Shown here piece by piece: positions 26,225-35,853 of a stretch of DNA of 64,000 nucleotides. Position 1 is the first letter of the stretch. The number at the start of each line of letters is the position of its first letter. The notes beneath the pieces are model-generated. The model saw nothing but the letters and a program-made list of their open reading frames with translations. It did no database searches and was not told where the DNA came from. A program made the translations under genes and the position numbers. Source of the DNA: Pseudomonas huaxiensis (GTDB taxonomy: Bacteria > Pseudomonadota > Gammaproteobacteria > Pseudomonadales > Pseudomonadaceae); the NCBI RefSeq assembly GCF_003231275.1, contig NZ_QKVL01000020.1:43897-107896 (forward strand), given 5' to 3'.

Positions 26225-28116
26225 CCAGCAGTGCCCGTATCGAACTGCTCAGCCCTCGTCTTGCCAACCAGATCGCCGCTGGCGAGGTTGTCGAGCGTCC
26301 GGCCTCGGTCATCAAGGAGTTGCTGGAAAACAGCCTGGATTCCGGCGCGCGCCGCATCGACGTTGAGGTCGAGCAAGGCGGGGTGAAATTGCTGCGGGTC
26401 CGCGACGATGGCAGCGGTATCGCCTCCGATGACCTGCCGCTGGCCCTGGCTCGCCACGCCACCAGCAAGATTCGCGACCTCGAAGACCTTGAACGGGTAA
26501 TGAGTCTGGGCTTTCGTGGTGAGGCCTTGGCGTCGATCAGCTCGGTGGCCCGCCTCACCCTGACCTCGCGCACCCGTGACGCCGAGCAGGCCTGGCAGGT
26601 GGAAACCGAAGGCCGTGACATGGCGCCGCGAGTGCAGCCCGCAGCGCACCCGGTGGGTACTTCGGTCGAAGTGCGTGACCTGTTCTTCAATACCCCGGCG
26701 CGGCGCAAGTTTCTCAAGACCGAAAAGACCGAATTCGACCACCTGCAGGAGGTGATCCGGCGCCTGGCGCTGGCGCGTTTCGATGTCGGTTTCCACTTGC
26801 GGCACAACGGCAAAAGCATTCTCAGTCTGCACGAAGCCCCGGACGATATCGCCAAGGCGCGGCGGGTCGGAGCGATCTGCGGGCCAGGTTTCCTTGAGCA
26901 GGCGCTGCCGATCGAGATCGATCGCAACGGGCTGCGGCTTTGGGGTTGGGTTGGTTTGCCGACCTTCTCCCGCAGCCAGGCGGACCTGCAGTACTTCTTT
27001 GTCAATGGCCGGGCGGTGCGCGACAAGCTGGTCGCCCACGCTGTGCGCCAGGCTTACCGCGACGTGCTGTTCAACGGCCGCCACCCGACGTTCGTGCTGT
27101 TTCTGGAACTCGACCCGACCGGGGTCGACGTCAATGTCCACCCGACCAAGCACGAAGTGCGCTTCCGTGATGGACGCATGGTCCACGATTTCCTGTACGG
27201 AACCCTGCACCGGGCGCTGGCCGATGTGCGTCCGGACGACCAGGTAGCGGCACCCGCGGCGACAACGGAAATCATCCGCCCGTCCGGGCAGCAGGCGGGA
27301 GAGTTCGGGCCTCAGGGTGAGATGCGTCTGTCGGCCAGCGTGCTTGAACCGTCGGTTGCCTCACCTTCGGCGAGCCCGGCGGGCTCGGGTGCGGGTGCGG
27401 GCTACCAGTACAACTACACGCCGCGCCCAAGCGCCGCGCTGCCGGTTGGCGAGACGCGTGAGGTCTATCGCGAGTTTTTCTCGCCACTGCCGAATGCCGA
27501 GCCCGCGCCGCTGCCGGAAGGCGAGCGTGACATTCCGCCGCTGGGCTATGCGCTGGCGCAGTTGAAGGGCATCTATATCCTCGCGGAAAACGCCCACGGC
27601 CTGGTGCTGGTGGACATGCACGCCGCCCACGAGCGGATCATGTACGAGCGGCTGAAAGTGGCCATGGCCAGCGAAGGCCTCAGCGGCCAACCGCTGCTGG
27701 TTCCGGAATCCCTGGCCATGAGTCAGCGTGAGGCCGACTGCGCGGAAGAACATGCGCAGTGGTTCCAGCGCCTGGGCTTCGAATTGCAGCGTCTGGGCCC
27801 GGAGAGCGTCGCGATCCGGCAGATTCCGGCGCTGCTCAAACAGGCCGAGGCCAATCGGCTGGTTCAGGATGTGCTCGCCGACCTGATGGAATACGGCACC
27901 AGCGACCGGATCCAGGCGCACCTCAACGAACTGCTCGGCACCATGGCTTGCCACGGCGCGGTGCGCGCCAACCGGCGCCTGGCCTTGCCAGAAATGAACG
28001 GCCTGCTGCGCGACATGGAAAACACCGAGCGCAGCGGTCAATGCAACCATGGCCGACCGACCTGGACCCAAATGGGCCTGGACGATCTGGACAAACTGTT
28101 CTTGCGCGGTCGTTGA
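26221..28116 (+). CDS. mutL: DNA mismatch repair protein MutL
   Basis: Links mismatch recognition by MutS to strand excision. The 631-residue product has the GHKL ATPase domain (IAAGEVVERPASVIKELLEN, DDGSGI, FRGEAL) and a variable Ala/Pro/Gly-rich linker (about 345-430). The C-terminal dimerisation domain carries DMHAAHERIMYE. This matches the metal-binding endonuclease motif DQHA-x2-E-x4-E with Met for Gln, so the protein may be a nicking MutL, consistent with pseudomonads lacking MutH. It starts four bases inside amiB and is followed two bases later by miaA. Confidence 0.96.
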   Translation: MTSSARIELLSPRLANQIAAGEVVERPASVIKELLENSLDSGARRIDVEVEQGGVKLLRVRDDGSGIASDDLPLALARHATSKIRDLEDLERVMSLGFRGEALASISSVARLTLTSRTRDAEQAWQVETEGRDMAPRVQPAAHPVGTSVEVRDLFFNTPARRKFLKTEKTEFDHLQEVIRRLALARFDVGFHLRHNGKSILSLHEAPDDIAKARRVGAICGPGFLEQALPIEIDRNGLRLWGWVGLPTFSRSQADLQYFFVNGRAVRDKLVAHAVRQAYRDVLFNGRHPTFVLFLELDPTGVDVNVHPTKHEVRFRDGRMVHDFLYGTLHRALADVRPDDQVAAPAATTEIIRPSGQQAGEFGPQGEMRLSASVLEPSVASPSASPAGSGAGAGYQYNYTPRPSAALPVGETREVYREFFSPLPNAEPAPLPEGERDIPPLGYALAQLKGIYILAENAHGLVLVDMHAAHERIMYERLKVAMASEGLSGQPLLVPESLAMSQREADCAEEHAQWFQRLGFELQRLGPESVAIRQIPALLKQAEANRLVQDVLADLMEYGTSDRIQAHLNELLGTMACHGAVRANRRLALPEMNGLLRDMENTERSGQCNHGRPTWTQMGLDDLDKLFLRGR

Positions 28117-28117
28117 T

Positions 28118-29092
28118 ATGGCGGGTTCTCTCCCTCCGGCGATTTTTCTGATGGGCCCGACCGCTGCGGGCAAGACCGACCTGGCCATCGAACTCACCAA
28201 AGTACTGCCGTGCGAGTTGATCAGTGTCGATTCGGCGCTGATCTATCGCGGTATGGATATCGGCACGGCCAAGCCGTCGAAGGACGTGCTGGCGGCCCAT
28301 CCGCACCGCCTGATCGACATCCTCGACCCCGCCGAAAGCTATTCCGCCGCTGATTTTCGCCGCGATGCCCTGCAAGCCATGGCTGAAATCACCGCCCGCG
28401 GCAACATTCCGTTGCTGGTTGGCGGCACCATGCTCTATTACAAGGCATTGCTCGAAGGCTTGGCCGATATGCCGCCTGCCGATCCTCAGGTTCGCGCCGA
28501 ACTGGAGGCGCAGGCCGGGCAGCACGGCTGGCAGGCGTTGCACGATGAACTGGCGGCGGTCGATCCGGTGTCGGCGGCACGCATTCACCCGAACGATCCG
28601 CAGCGTCTGATCCGGGCGTTGGAGGTCTATCGGGTCAGTGGTTTCACGATGACTTCACATCGTTTGCGTCAAGCTGAGCAAAGTAATGGCCCAGGCGCTT
28701 CTGGGCAGGGGCAATTGCCCTATACTGTCGCCAGCTTGGCTATCGCCCCGCAGAATCGACAGGTTCTGCATGAGCGAATTGCGCTACGATTCACGCAAAT
28801 GCTGGAACAGGGCTTCATTGACGAGGTCCGATTGCTGCGCGCTAGAAGTGACTTGCACGCGGGACTGCCGTCTATACGGGCAGTTGGGTATCGTCAGGTC
28901 TGGGATCATCTTGATGGCAAGCTGACTTCAGTTGAAATGCAGGAGCGCGGCATCATTGCCACCCGCCAATTGGCGAAGCGGCAGTTTACCTGGTTGCGCA
29001 GTTGGGCTGATCTTCACTGGCTGGATAGTCTGGCCTGCGACAATCTGTCTCGCACCTTGAAATACCTCGGGTCGGTCTCCATATTGGGCTGA
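28118..29092 (+). CDS. miaA: tRNA dimethylallyltransferase MiaA
   Basis: Transfers a dimethylallyl group to A37 of UNN-decoding tRNAs. The protein has 324 residues. The P-loop is GPTAAGKTDLA, followed by SVDSALIYRGMDIGTAKPS and the DILDPAESYSA substrate motif. It begins two bases after mutL and is followed by hfq, the standard mutL-miaA-hfq-hflX-hflK-hflC order. The 5' region of hfq overlaps nothing in this gene. Confidence 0.96.
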   Translation: MAGSLPPAIFLMGPTAAGKTDLAIELTKVLPCELISVDSALIYRGMDIGTAKPSKDVLAAHPHRLIDILDPAESYSAADFRRDALQAMAEITARGNIPLLVGGTMLYYKALLEGLADMPPADPQVRAELEAQAGQHGWQALHDELAAVDPVSAARIHPNDPQRLIRALEVYRVSGFTMTSHRLRQAEQSNGPGASGQGQLPYTVASLAIAPQNRQVLHERIALRFTQMLEQGFIDEVRLLRARSDLHAGLPSIRAVGYRQVWDHLDGKLTSVEMQERGIIATRQLAKRQFTWLRSWADLHWLDSLACDNLSRTLKYLGSVSILG

Positions 29093-29186
29093 ATCCCAGC
29101 GATTGCCGTCTATCCTTGGGGGTGGGGCGGCTTTAGCCATCAGTTTTCTTGTTTTTTTACTATTGATCCTTACAGGAGTGCGGCAT

Positions 29187-29447
29187 ATGTCAAAAGGGCA
29201 TTCGCTACAAGACCCTTACTTGAATACTTTGAGAAAAGAAAAAGTTGGGGTTTCGATCTATCTGGTCAACGGCATCAAGCTGCAAGGGACGATCGAGTCC
29301 TTTGACCAGTTCGTGATCCTGCTGAAAAACACCGTAAGCCAGATGGTTTACAAGCACGCGATCTCGACCGTTGTTCCGGTTCGTCCGATTCGCCTGCCTA
29401 GCGCAGCTGATGCCGAACATGGCGATGCTGAGCCAGGTAACGCCTGA
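29187..29447 (+). CDS. hfq: RNA chaperone Hfq
   Basis: Hexameric Sm-like RNA chaperone that pairs small RNAs with mRNAs. The 86-residue product has the Sm1 region (SIYLVNGIKLQGTIESFDQF) and Sm2 motif (YKHAISTVVP). A short acidic tail ends in EPGNA, as in Pseudomonas Hfq. AGGAG precedes the ATG at 29187. The AT-rich 90 bases upstream may hold a promoter of its own, but I do not place one. Confidence 0.97.
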   Translation: MSKGHSLQDPYLNTLRKEKVGVSIYLVNGIKLQGTIESFDQFVILLKNTVSQMVYKHAISTVVPVRPIRLPSAADAEHGDAEPGNA

Positions 29448-29459
29448 TAGGAGTTCGCT

Positions 29460-30761
29460 TTGTTCTTTGAGCGCCACGGTGGTGGTGAACGAGCCGTTCT
29501 CGTTCATCTGGAAGGTCAGAGCCCTGAGGCGCGCGAAGACCCGCAGGAGTTCCAGGAGTTGGCCTTGTCGGCCGGCGCCGATATTGTTGCGCTCGCCAAT
29601 GTGGGGCGGCACCAGCCTACGGCCAAGTTTCTGATTGGCAGCGGCAAGGTCGAAGAGTTGCGCGACCTGGTCAAGGCTGAAGAGGCCGACCTGGTGATCT
29701 TCAATCACACCCTCACCCCAAGTCAGGAACGCAACCTCGAACGCGTTTTCGAGTGTCGCGTGCTTGATCGCACCGGTCTGATCCTCGACATCTTCGCCCA
29801 GCGCGCCCGTACTCACGAGGGCAAGCTGCAGGTGGAGCTGGCGCAGCTTGAACACATGAGCACGCGACTGGTTCGCGGCTGGACTCACCTTGAACGGCAG
29901 AAAGGCGGTATTGGTCTGCGCGGCCCAGGTGAAACCCAGCTGGAAACCGACCGCCGCTTGCTGCGTGTGCGTCTGCGGCAGATCAAGGCCCGTCTGGAAA
30001 AGGTACGCAGTCAGCGAGAGCAGGCGCGCCGCGGTCGCAAACGCGCCGAGGTGCCTTCGGTTTCACTGGTGGGTTATACCAACGCCGGCAAATCGACCCT
30101 GTTCAACGCCCTGACCGAGTCCGAGGTCTACGCGGCCGACCAGCTCTTCGCCACACTCGACCCGACCCTGCGCCGACTGGAGCTGGGGGATATCGGGCCG
30201 ATCGTGCTGGCGGACACCGTGGGCTTCATTCGTCACCTGCCGCACAAGCTGGTCGAGGCTTTTCGAGCTACGCTCGAAGAGTCGAGCAACTCCGACCTGT
30301 TGCTGCATGTGATCGATGCCCATGAGCCTGAGCGCATGGCCCAGATCGAACAGGTCATGGCGGTGCTTGGCGAGATCGGTGCTGAAGGCTTGCCGATACT
30401 CGAGGTGTATAACAAACTCGATCTGCTCGAAGGCGTTGAGCCGAACATTCAACGCAATGCTGATGGCAAGCCCGAGCGGGTCTGGGTCTCGGCCCGAGAA
30501 GGCCGTGGTCTTGAGCTGGTGGGGCAGGCGATTGCCGAGTTGCTGGGGGATGACCTGTTTGTGGGCACCTTGCGTCTTGAACAGCGTTTCGCGCGTTTGC
30601 GTGCGCAGTTCTTCGCGGCGGGTGCGGTGCAGAACGAAGAACACGACGATGAAGGCAGCAGCCTTCTGGCAGTGCGCTTGCCACGGGCCGACCTCAATCG
30701 TCTGGTGTCACGCGCAGGGCTGGAGCCCGTCGACTTCATCGAACAACACACTTTGCAATAA
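29460..30761 (+). CDS. hflX: Ribosome-associated GTPase HflX
   Basis: A 433-residue GTPase that rescues or splits stalled ribosomes. An N-terminal HflX domain ends in LERQKGGIGLRGPGETQLE. A coiled-coil linker follows, then the G domain with GYTNAGKSTLFNAL, LADTVGFI and YNKLD. The start codon is TTG at 29460 with AGGAG six bases before it. It lies 12 bases after hfq and continues into hflK. Confidence 0.95.
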   Translation: MFFERHGGGERAVLVHLEGQSPEAREDPQEFQELALSAGADIVALANVGRHQPTAKFLIGSGKVEELRDLVKAEEADLVIFNHTLTPSQERNLERVFECRVLDRTGLILDIFAQRARTHEGKLQVELAQLEHMSTRLVRGWTHLERQKGGIGLRGPGETQLETDRRLLRVRLRQIKARLEKVRSQREQARRGRKRAEVPSVSLVGYTNAGKSTLFNALTESEVYAADQLFATLDPTLRRLELGDIGPIVLADTVGFIRHLPHKLVEAFRATLEESSNSDLLLHVIDAHEPERMAQIEQVMAVLGEIGAEGLPILEVYNKLDLLEGVEPNIQRNADGKPERVWVSAREGRGLELVGQAIAELLGDDLFVGTLRLEQRFARLRAQFFAAGAVQNEEHDDEGSSLLAVRLPRADLNRLVSRAGLEPVDFIEQHTLQ

Positions 30762-30857
30762 AAGCCTGACGACGCTGTCAGGCAGCCGTGACAGGCATTC
30801 TGTAGCATTGGACGGCGCGCCGTTGGCGCGTCTTTGCTTTATCAGATGGAGAGCGCT

Positions 30858-32030
30858 ATGGCTTGGAATGAGCCGGGTGGCAACTCGAACAATCAAGATC
30901 CTTGGGGTGGACGCCGCGGCGGTGGTGGCGGCGACAAGAAAGGGCCACCGGATCTCGACGAGGCCTTCCGCAAGCTGCAGGATAGCCTGAACGGCATGTT
31001 CGGCAGTGGCAAGAAACGTGGTGGTGGCGACGGCCTTCCCAAAGGCGGCGGCTTTGGTCTGCTTGGTGTCGGACTCGCTGTGCTGGCCGCTATCTGGCTG
31101 TACAGTGCCGTCTATGTAGTCGACGAGCAGGAGCAGGCAGTCGTTCTGCGTTTCGGCAAGTACTACGAGACCGTAGGTCCGGGCCTGAACATCTATTTCC
31201 CGCCAATCGATCGCAAGTACATGGAAAACGTCACGCGCGAGCGTGCCTATACCAAGCAGGGCCAGATGCTGACCGAAGACGAAAACATCGTCGAAGTGCC
31301 GCTGACCGTGCAGTACAAGATCAGCAACCTGCAGGACTTCGTCCTGAACGTCGATCAGCCTGAAGTCAGCCTGCAACACGCGACCGACAGTGCCCTGCGT
31401 CACGTGGTCGGCTCCACGGCCATGGACAAGGTGCTGACCGAAGGTCGCGAGCAGATGGCCGTCGAGATCAAGGAGCGTCTGCAACGTTTCCTCGACACCT
31501 ACCGTACCGGTATCACCGTTACCCAGGTCAACGTACAGAGCGCGGCAGCCCCGCGTGAAGTGCAGGAAGCCTTCGATGACGTGATCCGTGCCCGTGAAGA
31601 CGAGCAACGTGCCCGCAACCAGGCCGAGTCCTACGCCAATGGCGTGGTGCCGGAAGCCCGTGGTCAGGCGCAGCGCATCATCGAAGACGCCAATGGTTAC
31701 CGCGACGAAGTCGTCTCGCGCGCCAAGGGTGAGGCCGATCGCTTCACCAAGCTGGTGACCGAGTACCGCAAGGCGCCGGAAGTCACTCGTCAGCGTCTGT
31801 ACCTCGATACGATGCAAGAGGTCTACAGCAACACCAGCAAAGTGCTGGTTTCGGGCAAGGACGGGCAGAGCAACCTGCTTTACCTGCCGCTGGACAAGAT
31901 GGTCGAAGGCAGCCGCAATGCCGCACCGGCCAGCAGCGTACCGACCTCGTCGGCCAACGATGCAGCCAGCCGTGCCGCTTCCGACCTGCAACAGCAACAG
32001 CAGCAACTGCGTTCTAGGGAGAGCCGCTGA
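30858..32030 (+). CDS. hflK: FtsH protease modulator HflK
   Basis: Inner-membrane SPFH (prohibitin-like) protein that forms cages with HflC around the FtsH protease. The product has 390 residues: a Gly-rich cytoplasmic N-terminus (about 6-70), one membrane segment (about 72-93), then the SPFH domain and a coiled coil with AEADRF-type repeats. The tail is a glutamine-rich run. The ATG at 30858 follows a GGAGAG site. The stop and the hflC ATG share one base. Confidence 0.95.
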   Translation: MAWNEPGGNSNNQDPWGGRRGGGGGDKKGPPDLDEAFRKLQDSLNGMFGSGKKRGGGDGLPKGGGFGLLGVGLAVLAAIWLYSAVYVVDEQEQAVVLRFGKYYETVGPGLNIYFPPIDRKYMENVTRERAYTKQGQMLTEDENIVEVPLTVQYKISNLQDFVLNVDQPEVSLQHATDSALRHVVGSTAMDKVLTEGREQMAVEIKERLQRFLDTYRTGITVTQVNVQSAAAPREVQEAFDDVIRAREDEQRARNQAESYANGVVPEARGQAQRIIEDANGYRDEVVSRAKGEADRFTKLVTEYRKAPEVTRQRLYLDTMQEVYSNTSKVLVSGKDGQSNLLYLPLDKMVEGSRNAAPASSVPTSSANDAASRAASDLQQQQQQLRSRESR

Positions 32031-32899
32031 TGAGCAATAAATCGCTGATCGCCCTGATCGTTGGCGTCGTGCTGGCCATCGTGGCCTGGAACAGCTTCTA
32101 CATCGTGTCCCAGACCGAACGCGCGGTGCTGCTGCAATTCGGTCGTGTGGTTCAGGCCGATGTCCAGCCTGGTCTGCATGTGAAAGTCCCTTACGTCAAC
32201 CAGGTGCGCAAGTTCGACGCCCGCCTGATGACCCTTGACGCTCCGACCCAGCGGTTCCTGACCCTGGAGAAGAAGGCGGTCATGGTCGATGCTTACGCCA
32301 AGTGGCGGGTGAAGGACGCAGAGCGTTTCTACACCGCGACCTCCGGCATGAAGCAGATTGCTGACGAGCGTTTGTCCCGTCGTCTGGAAAGCGGTTTGCG
32401 CGACCAGTTCGGCAAGCGCACCCTGCACGAAGTGGTGTCGGGTGAGCGTGACGCGCTGATGGCGGATATCACTGGCTCGCTGAACCGCATGGCGGAAAAG
32501 GAGCTGGGCATCGAAGTGGTCGACGTTCGCGTCAAGGCCATCGACCTGCCGAAGGAAGTGAACCGCAGCGTGTTCGAGCGTATGAGCACCGAGCGTGAGC
32601 GTGAGGCTCGTGAGCACCGCGCCAAAGGTAACGAGCTGGCTGAAGGCATTCGTGCTGACGCCGATCGTCAGCGTCGGGTACTGCTGGCTGAAGCATATCG
32701 CGAGTCGGAAGAGACCCGCGGTGATGGTGATGCCCAGGCGGCGGCGATCTACTCCAAGGCCTATGGCCAGGATCAGGACTTCTACGCGTTCTACCGTAGC
32801 CTGAAAGCCTACCGCGAGAGCTTCGCCAACAAGAGCGACGTTCTGGTTCTCGACCCGAGCAGCGAGTTCTTCCGCTTCATGGGCAAGGCCAAACCTTGA
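32030..32899 (+). CDS. hflC: FtsH protease modulator HflC
   Basis: Partner of HflK, 289 residues. One N-terminal membrane segment (about 5-22) is followed by the SPFH domain (QTERAVLLQFGRVV) and a charged coiled coil (EREREAREHRAKGNEL). The C-terminus ends FFRFMGKAKP, as usual for HflC. The small DUF2065 gene often placed between hflC and hisZ in pseudomonads is not recognisable in the 277 bases downstream. Confidence 0.95.
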   Translation: MSNKSLIALIVGVVLAIVAWNSFYIVSQTERAVLLQFGRVVQADVQPGLHVKVPYVNQVRKFDARLMTLDAPTQRFLTLEKKAVMVDAYAKWRVKDAERFYTATSGMKQIADERLSRRLESGLRDQFGKRTLHEVVSGERDALMADITGSLNRMAEKELGIEVVDVRVKAIDLPKEVNRSVFERMSTEREREAREHRAKGNELAEGIRADADRQRRVLLAEAYRESEETRGDGDAQAAAIYSKAYGQDQDFYAFYRSLKAYRESFANKSDVLVLDPSSEFFRFMGKAKP

Positions 32900-32973
32900 A
32901 ACAGATCACCCCGTCGGGCGGCTAATACGTCTGGCGGGGTGATACTGCAAGAAAACGGGTGTATGATGCGGCA

Positions 32974-32997
32974 GCCGGGAAATTCCCGGCTTTTTTG
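32974..32997 (+). terminator. Rho-independent terminator after hflC
   Basis: GCCGGG pairs with CCCGGC (32974-32990) and is followed by TTTTTT. A second hairpin (ATCACCCC at 32905-32912 with GGGGTGAT at 32936-32943) lies just upstream. Both fall between hflC and hisZ and probably end the long nnrD-hflC operon. Confidence 0.75.
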
Positions 32998-33176
32998 CGT
33001 CTGCAAGATCGAATGACCGCCTGGCGGTCTGGATTCGCGGCGCAGCCCAGGATTTACGAGGGTATCGGCACTGCGGTAACGCTGGAATCAGCGCTGCCCG
33101 ACATTATTTGCCGGCACCTGCTTCACTCAAGGCTCGCCCGCAGGCAGGCCGCCCGGACCACAGGGGAAATGGCGTA

Positions 33177-34364
33177 ATGGCAACGGTAGACCGCTGGCTG
33201 CTGCCAGATGGCATCGAAGAAGTACTGCCACCTGAAGCGACGCGCATCGAAATCGCGCGTCGCCAGGTGTTGGATCTGTTCCAGAGCTGGGGTTACGAGT
33301 TTGTCGTGACTCCGCATATCGAGTACCTGGAATCGCTGCTCACCGGTGCCGGTCAGGACCTGGACCTGCGTACCTTCAAGGTTATCGACCCGCAGTCGGG
33401 CCGGCAGATGGGCTTCCGGGCCGACATCACGCCGCAGGTGGCGCGCATCGATGCGCACACCTTGCGCCGCGAAGGCCCGAGCCGCCTGTGCTACGCCGGC
33501 AGCGTGCTGCACGCCAAGCCCCGTGCACTGTCGTCCTCGCGCAGCCCGATCCAGTTGGGTGCCGAACTGTACGGCGATGCTAGCCCGGTCAGTGACGTCG
33601 AAGTCATCAGCCTGATGCTGGCCATGCTGCAACTGGCCGACGTACCGGATGTCCATATGGACCTGGGCCACGTTGGTATCTACCGCAGCCTGGCCCGTGC
33701 GGCCGGCCTGTCGGGTGATGTCGAGCAGCAGTTGTTCGATGCCCTGCAACGCAAGGCAGTCGATGAAGTGATCACGCTGACCGCCAACCTGCCGGCGGAT
33801 CTGGCCGGCATGCTGCGTTCGCTGACCGAGCTGTGCGGCGGTCGTGAAGTGCTGGAAGCGGCCCGCGTTCGTCTCGGGCGTGCACCGGCTGCGGTGCTGG
33901 CTGCACTGGATGACCTGCTGGCGATCGCCGACCGTCTGACGGCGCGGTACCCGGATCTGCCACTGTATTTCGACCTGGGCGAGTTGCGCGGCTACCACTA
34001 CCACACCGGTGTGGTGTTCGCGGCGTTCGTGCCGGGTGTCGGTCAGTCGATCGCCCAGGGTGGTCGCTACGACGATATCGGAGCTGACTTTGGCCGGGCA
34101 CGTCCGGCCACCGGTTTCTCCACGGATTTGAAGACCCTGGTCACACTGGGGCGGGCAGAGGTCGTGTTGCCCACTGGCGGGATCTGGATGCCCGACAGCA
34201 GCGACGCGGCTCTGTGGCAGTTGGTCTGCCAGTTGCGCAGTGACGGTCAGCGGGTTGTGCAGGCTCTGCCTGGCCAGCCCCTGGCTGCCGCCATCGAGGC
34301 GGACTGCGATCGGCAATTGATTCTGCAAAACGGGGCCTGGCAAGTACTGCCACTGGCCATCTGA
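33177..34364 (+). CDS. hisZ: ATP phosphoribosyltransferase regulatory subunit HisZ
   Basis: A histidyl-tRNA-synthetase-like regulatory subunit (395 residues) that combines with the short HisG to form the first enzyme of histidine synthesis. Class II synthetase motifs are present (FRADITPQVARIDAHTL, motif 2 region RLCYAGSVLH), but the HisRS anticodon-binding domain is absent. AGGGGA precedes the ATG at 33177. purA follows 56 bases later on the same strand. Confidence 0.95.
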   Translation: MATVDRWLLPDGIEEVLPPEATRIEIARRQVLDLFQSWGYEFVVTPHIEYLESLLTGAGQDLDLRTFKVIDPQSGRQMGFRADITPQVARIDAHTLRREGPSRLCYAGSVLHAKPRALSSSRSPIQLGAELYGDASPVSDVEVISLMLAMLQLADVPDVHMDLGHVGIYRSLARAAGLSGDVEQQLFDALQRKAVDEVITLTANLPADLAGMLRSLTELCGGREVLEAARVRLGRAPAAVLAALDDLLAIADRLTARYPDLPLYFDLGELRGYHYHTGVVFAAFVPGVGQSIAQGGRYDDIGADFGRARPATGFSTDLKTLVTLGRAEVVLPTGGIWMPDSSDAALWQLVCQLRSDGQRVVQALPGQPLAAAIEADCDRQLILQNGAWQVLPLAI

Positions 34365-34420
34365 GATTAGCCGCCGGCCCCGTGGTCGGCGCCAAGTTTG
34401 CGCGAATGAGGACAAGTGTT

Positions 34421-35713
34421 ATGGGTAAGAATGTCGTAGTCCTGGGCACCCAATGGGGTGATGAGGGCAAAGGCAAGATCGTTGATCTGCTGACCGAACA
34501 TGCCGCCGCCGTAGTGCGTTACCAAGGTGGCCACAACGCCGGTCACACGCTGGTGATCGACGGTGAGAAAACCGTGTTGCACCTGATCCCCTCGGGCGTC
34601 CTGCGCGAAGGCGTGCAGTGCCTGATCGGCAACGGCGTGGTGGTTGCTCCTGACGCACTGATGCGGGAAATCACCAAACTGGAAGAGAAAGGCGTCCCGG
34701 TACGTGACCGCCTGCGCATCAGCCCGGCTTGCCCGCTGATCCTCTCCTACCACGTTGCCCTGGACCAGGCGCGCGAGAAAGCCCGTGGCGAAGCCAAGAT
34801 CGGCACCACCGGTCGCGGCATTGGCCCGGCCTACGAAGACAAGGTCGCTCGCCGCGGCCTGCGCGTCGGTGACCTGTTCCACCGCGAGCGTTTCGCCGCC
34901 AAGCTCGGTGAGCTGCTGGACTACCACAACTTCCAGCTGGTCAATTACTACAAAGAGCCGGCCATCGACTTCCAGCAGACTCTGGACGAGTGCATGGCCT
35001 ACGCCGAGCAACTGAAGCCGATGATGCTCGACGTCACCGCCGAGCTGCACGCTCTGCGCCGTGCCGGCAAGGACATCATGTTCGAAGGCGCCCAGGGTTC
35101 GTTGCTGGACATCGACCACGGTACCTACCCGTACGTCACCAGCTCCAACACCACTGCCGGCGGCATCGCCACTGGTTCCGGTGTTGGCCCGATGTACCTG
35201 GACTACATCCTCGGTATCACCAAGGCCTACACCACTCGCGTCGGTTCGGGCCCGTTCCCGACTGAGCTGTTCGACGACGTCGGTGCTTTCCTGGCCAAGC
35301 GTGGCCATGAGTTTGGTGCCACTACCGGTCGTGCTCGTCGTTGCGGCTGGTTCGACGCCGTCATCCTGCGTCGCGCCATCGACGTCAACAGCATCTCGGG
35401 CCTGTGCCTGACCAAGCTGGACGTGCTCGACGGCCTTGAAACCATCCGCATTTGCGTGGGTTACAAGAACGAAAACGGCGCGGTCCTCGACGCACCGACC
35501 GACGCCGACAGCTACATCGGCCTGGAGCCGGTGTACGAAGAAATGCCGGGCTGGAGCGAGTCGACCCTGGGTGCCAAGACCCTGGAAGAACTGCCGGCCA
35601 ACGCCCGTGCCTACATCAAGCGTGTGGAAGAGCTGGTCGGCGCGCCGATCGACATCATCTCCACCGGCCCTGACCGCAACGAAACCATCGTTCTGCGTCA
35701 CCCGTTCGCCTGA
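34421..35713 (+). CDS. purA: Adenylosuccinate synthetase PurA
   Basis: Joins IMP and aspartate with GTP in AMP synthesis. The 430-residue product has the GTP-binding start VVLGTQWGDEGKGK, the GHNAGHT motif and the IMP-binding region GTTGRGIGPAYEDK. GAGGA is nine bases before the ATG. It is followed by a strong terminator. Confidence 0.98.
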   Translation: MGKNVVVLGTQWGDEGKGKIVDLLTEHAAAVVRYQGGHNAGHTLVIDGEKTVLHLIPSGVLREGVQCLIGNGVVVAPDALMREITKLEEKGVPVRDRLRISPACPLILSYHVALDQAREKARGEAKIGTTGRGIGPAYEDKVARRGLRVGDLFHRERFAAKLGELLDYHNFQLVNYYKEPAIDFQQTLDECMAYAEQLKPMMLDVTAELHALRRAGKDIMFEGAQGSLLDIDHGTYPYVTSSNTTAGGIATGSGVGPMYLDYILGITKAYTTRVGSGPFPTELFDDVGAFLAKRGHEFGATTGRARRCGWFDAVILRRAIDVNSISGLCLTKLDVLDGLETIRICVGYKNENGAVLDAPTDADSYIGLEPVYEEMPGWSESTLGAKTLEELPANARAYIKRVEELVGAPIDIISTGPDRNETIVLRHPFA

Positions 35714-35731
35714 TTCGATAAGCGGTAACCA

Positions 35732-35769
35732 CCAAAGGCCCCTCTAGAGGGGCCTTTGGCGTTTTTGCC
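35732..35769 (+). terminator. Rho-independent terminator after purA
   Basis: A perfect 28-base palindrome (35732-35759), CCAAAGGCCCCTCT followed by its exact complement, then GCGTTTTTGCC. The hairpin would form a 12-base stem with a small loop. It ends the hisZ-purA unit. Confidence 0.9.
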
Positions 35770-35853
35770 TTCTGCTGCGGCACAACCTTTGCTGTGAAAT
35801 TGCCTTCAGGGATGCCATCACTGTAATGGCACCGAAAAGCAGAGGGATTTACT

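Noticed and set aside
32946..32970. TATGAT-like -10 element before the hflC terminator as a hisZ promoter
   Set aside because: A terminator hairpin with T-run follows within about 25 bases, so a transcript would end at once; no convincing -35.
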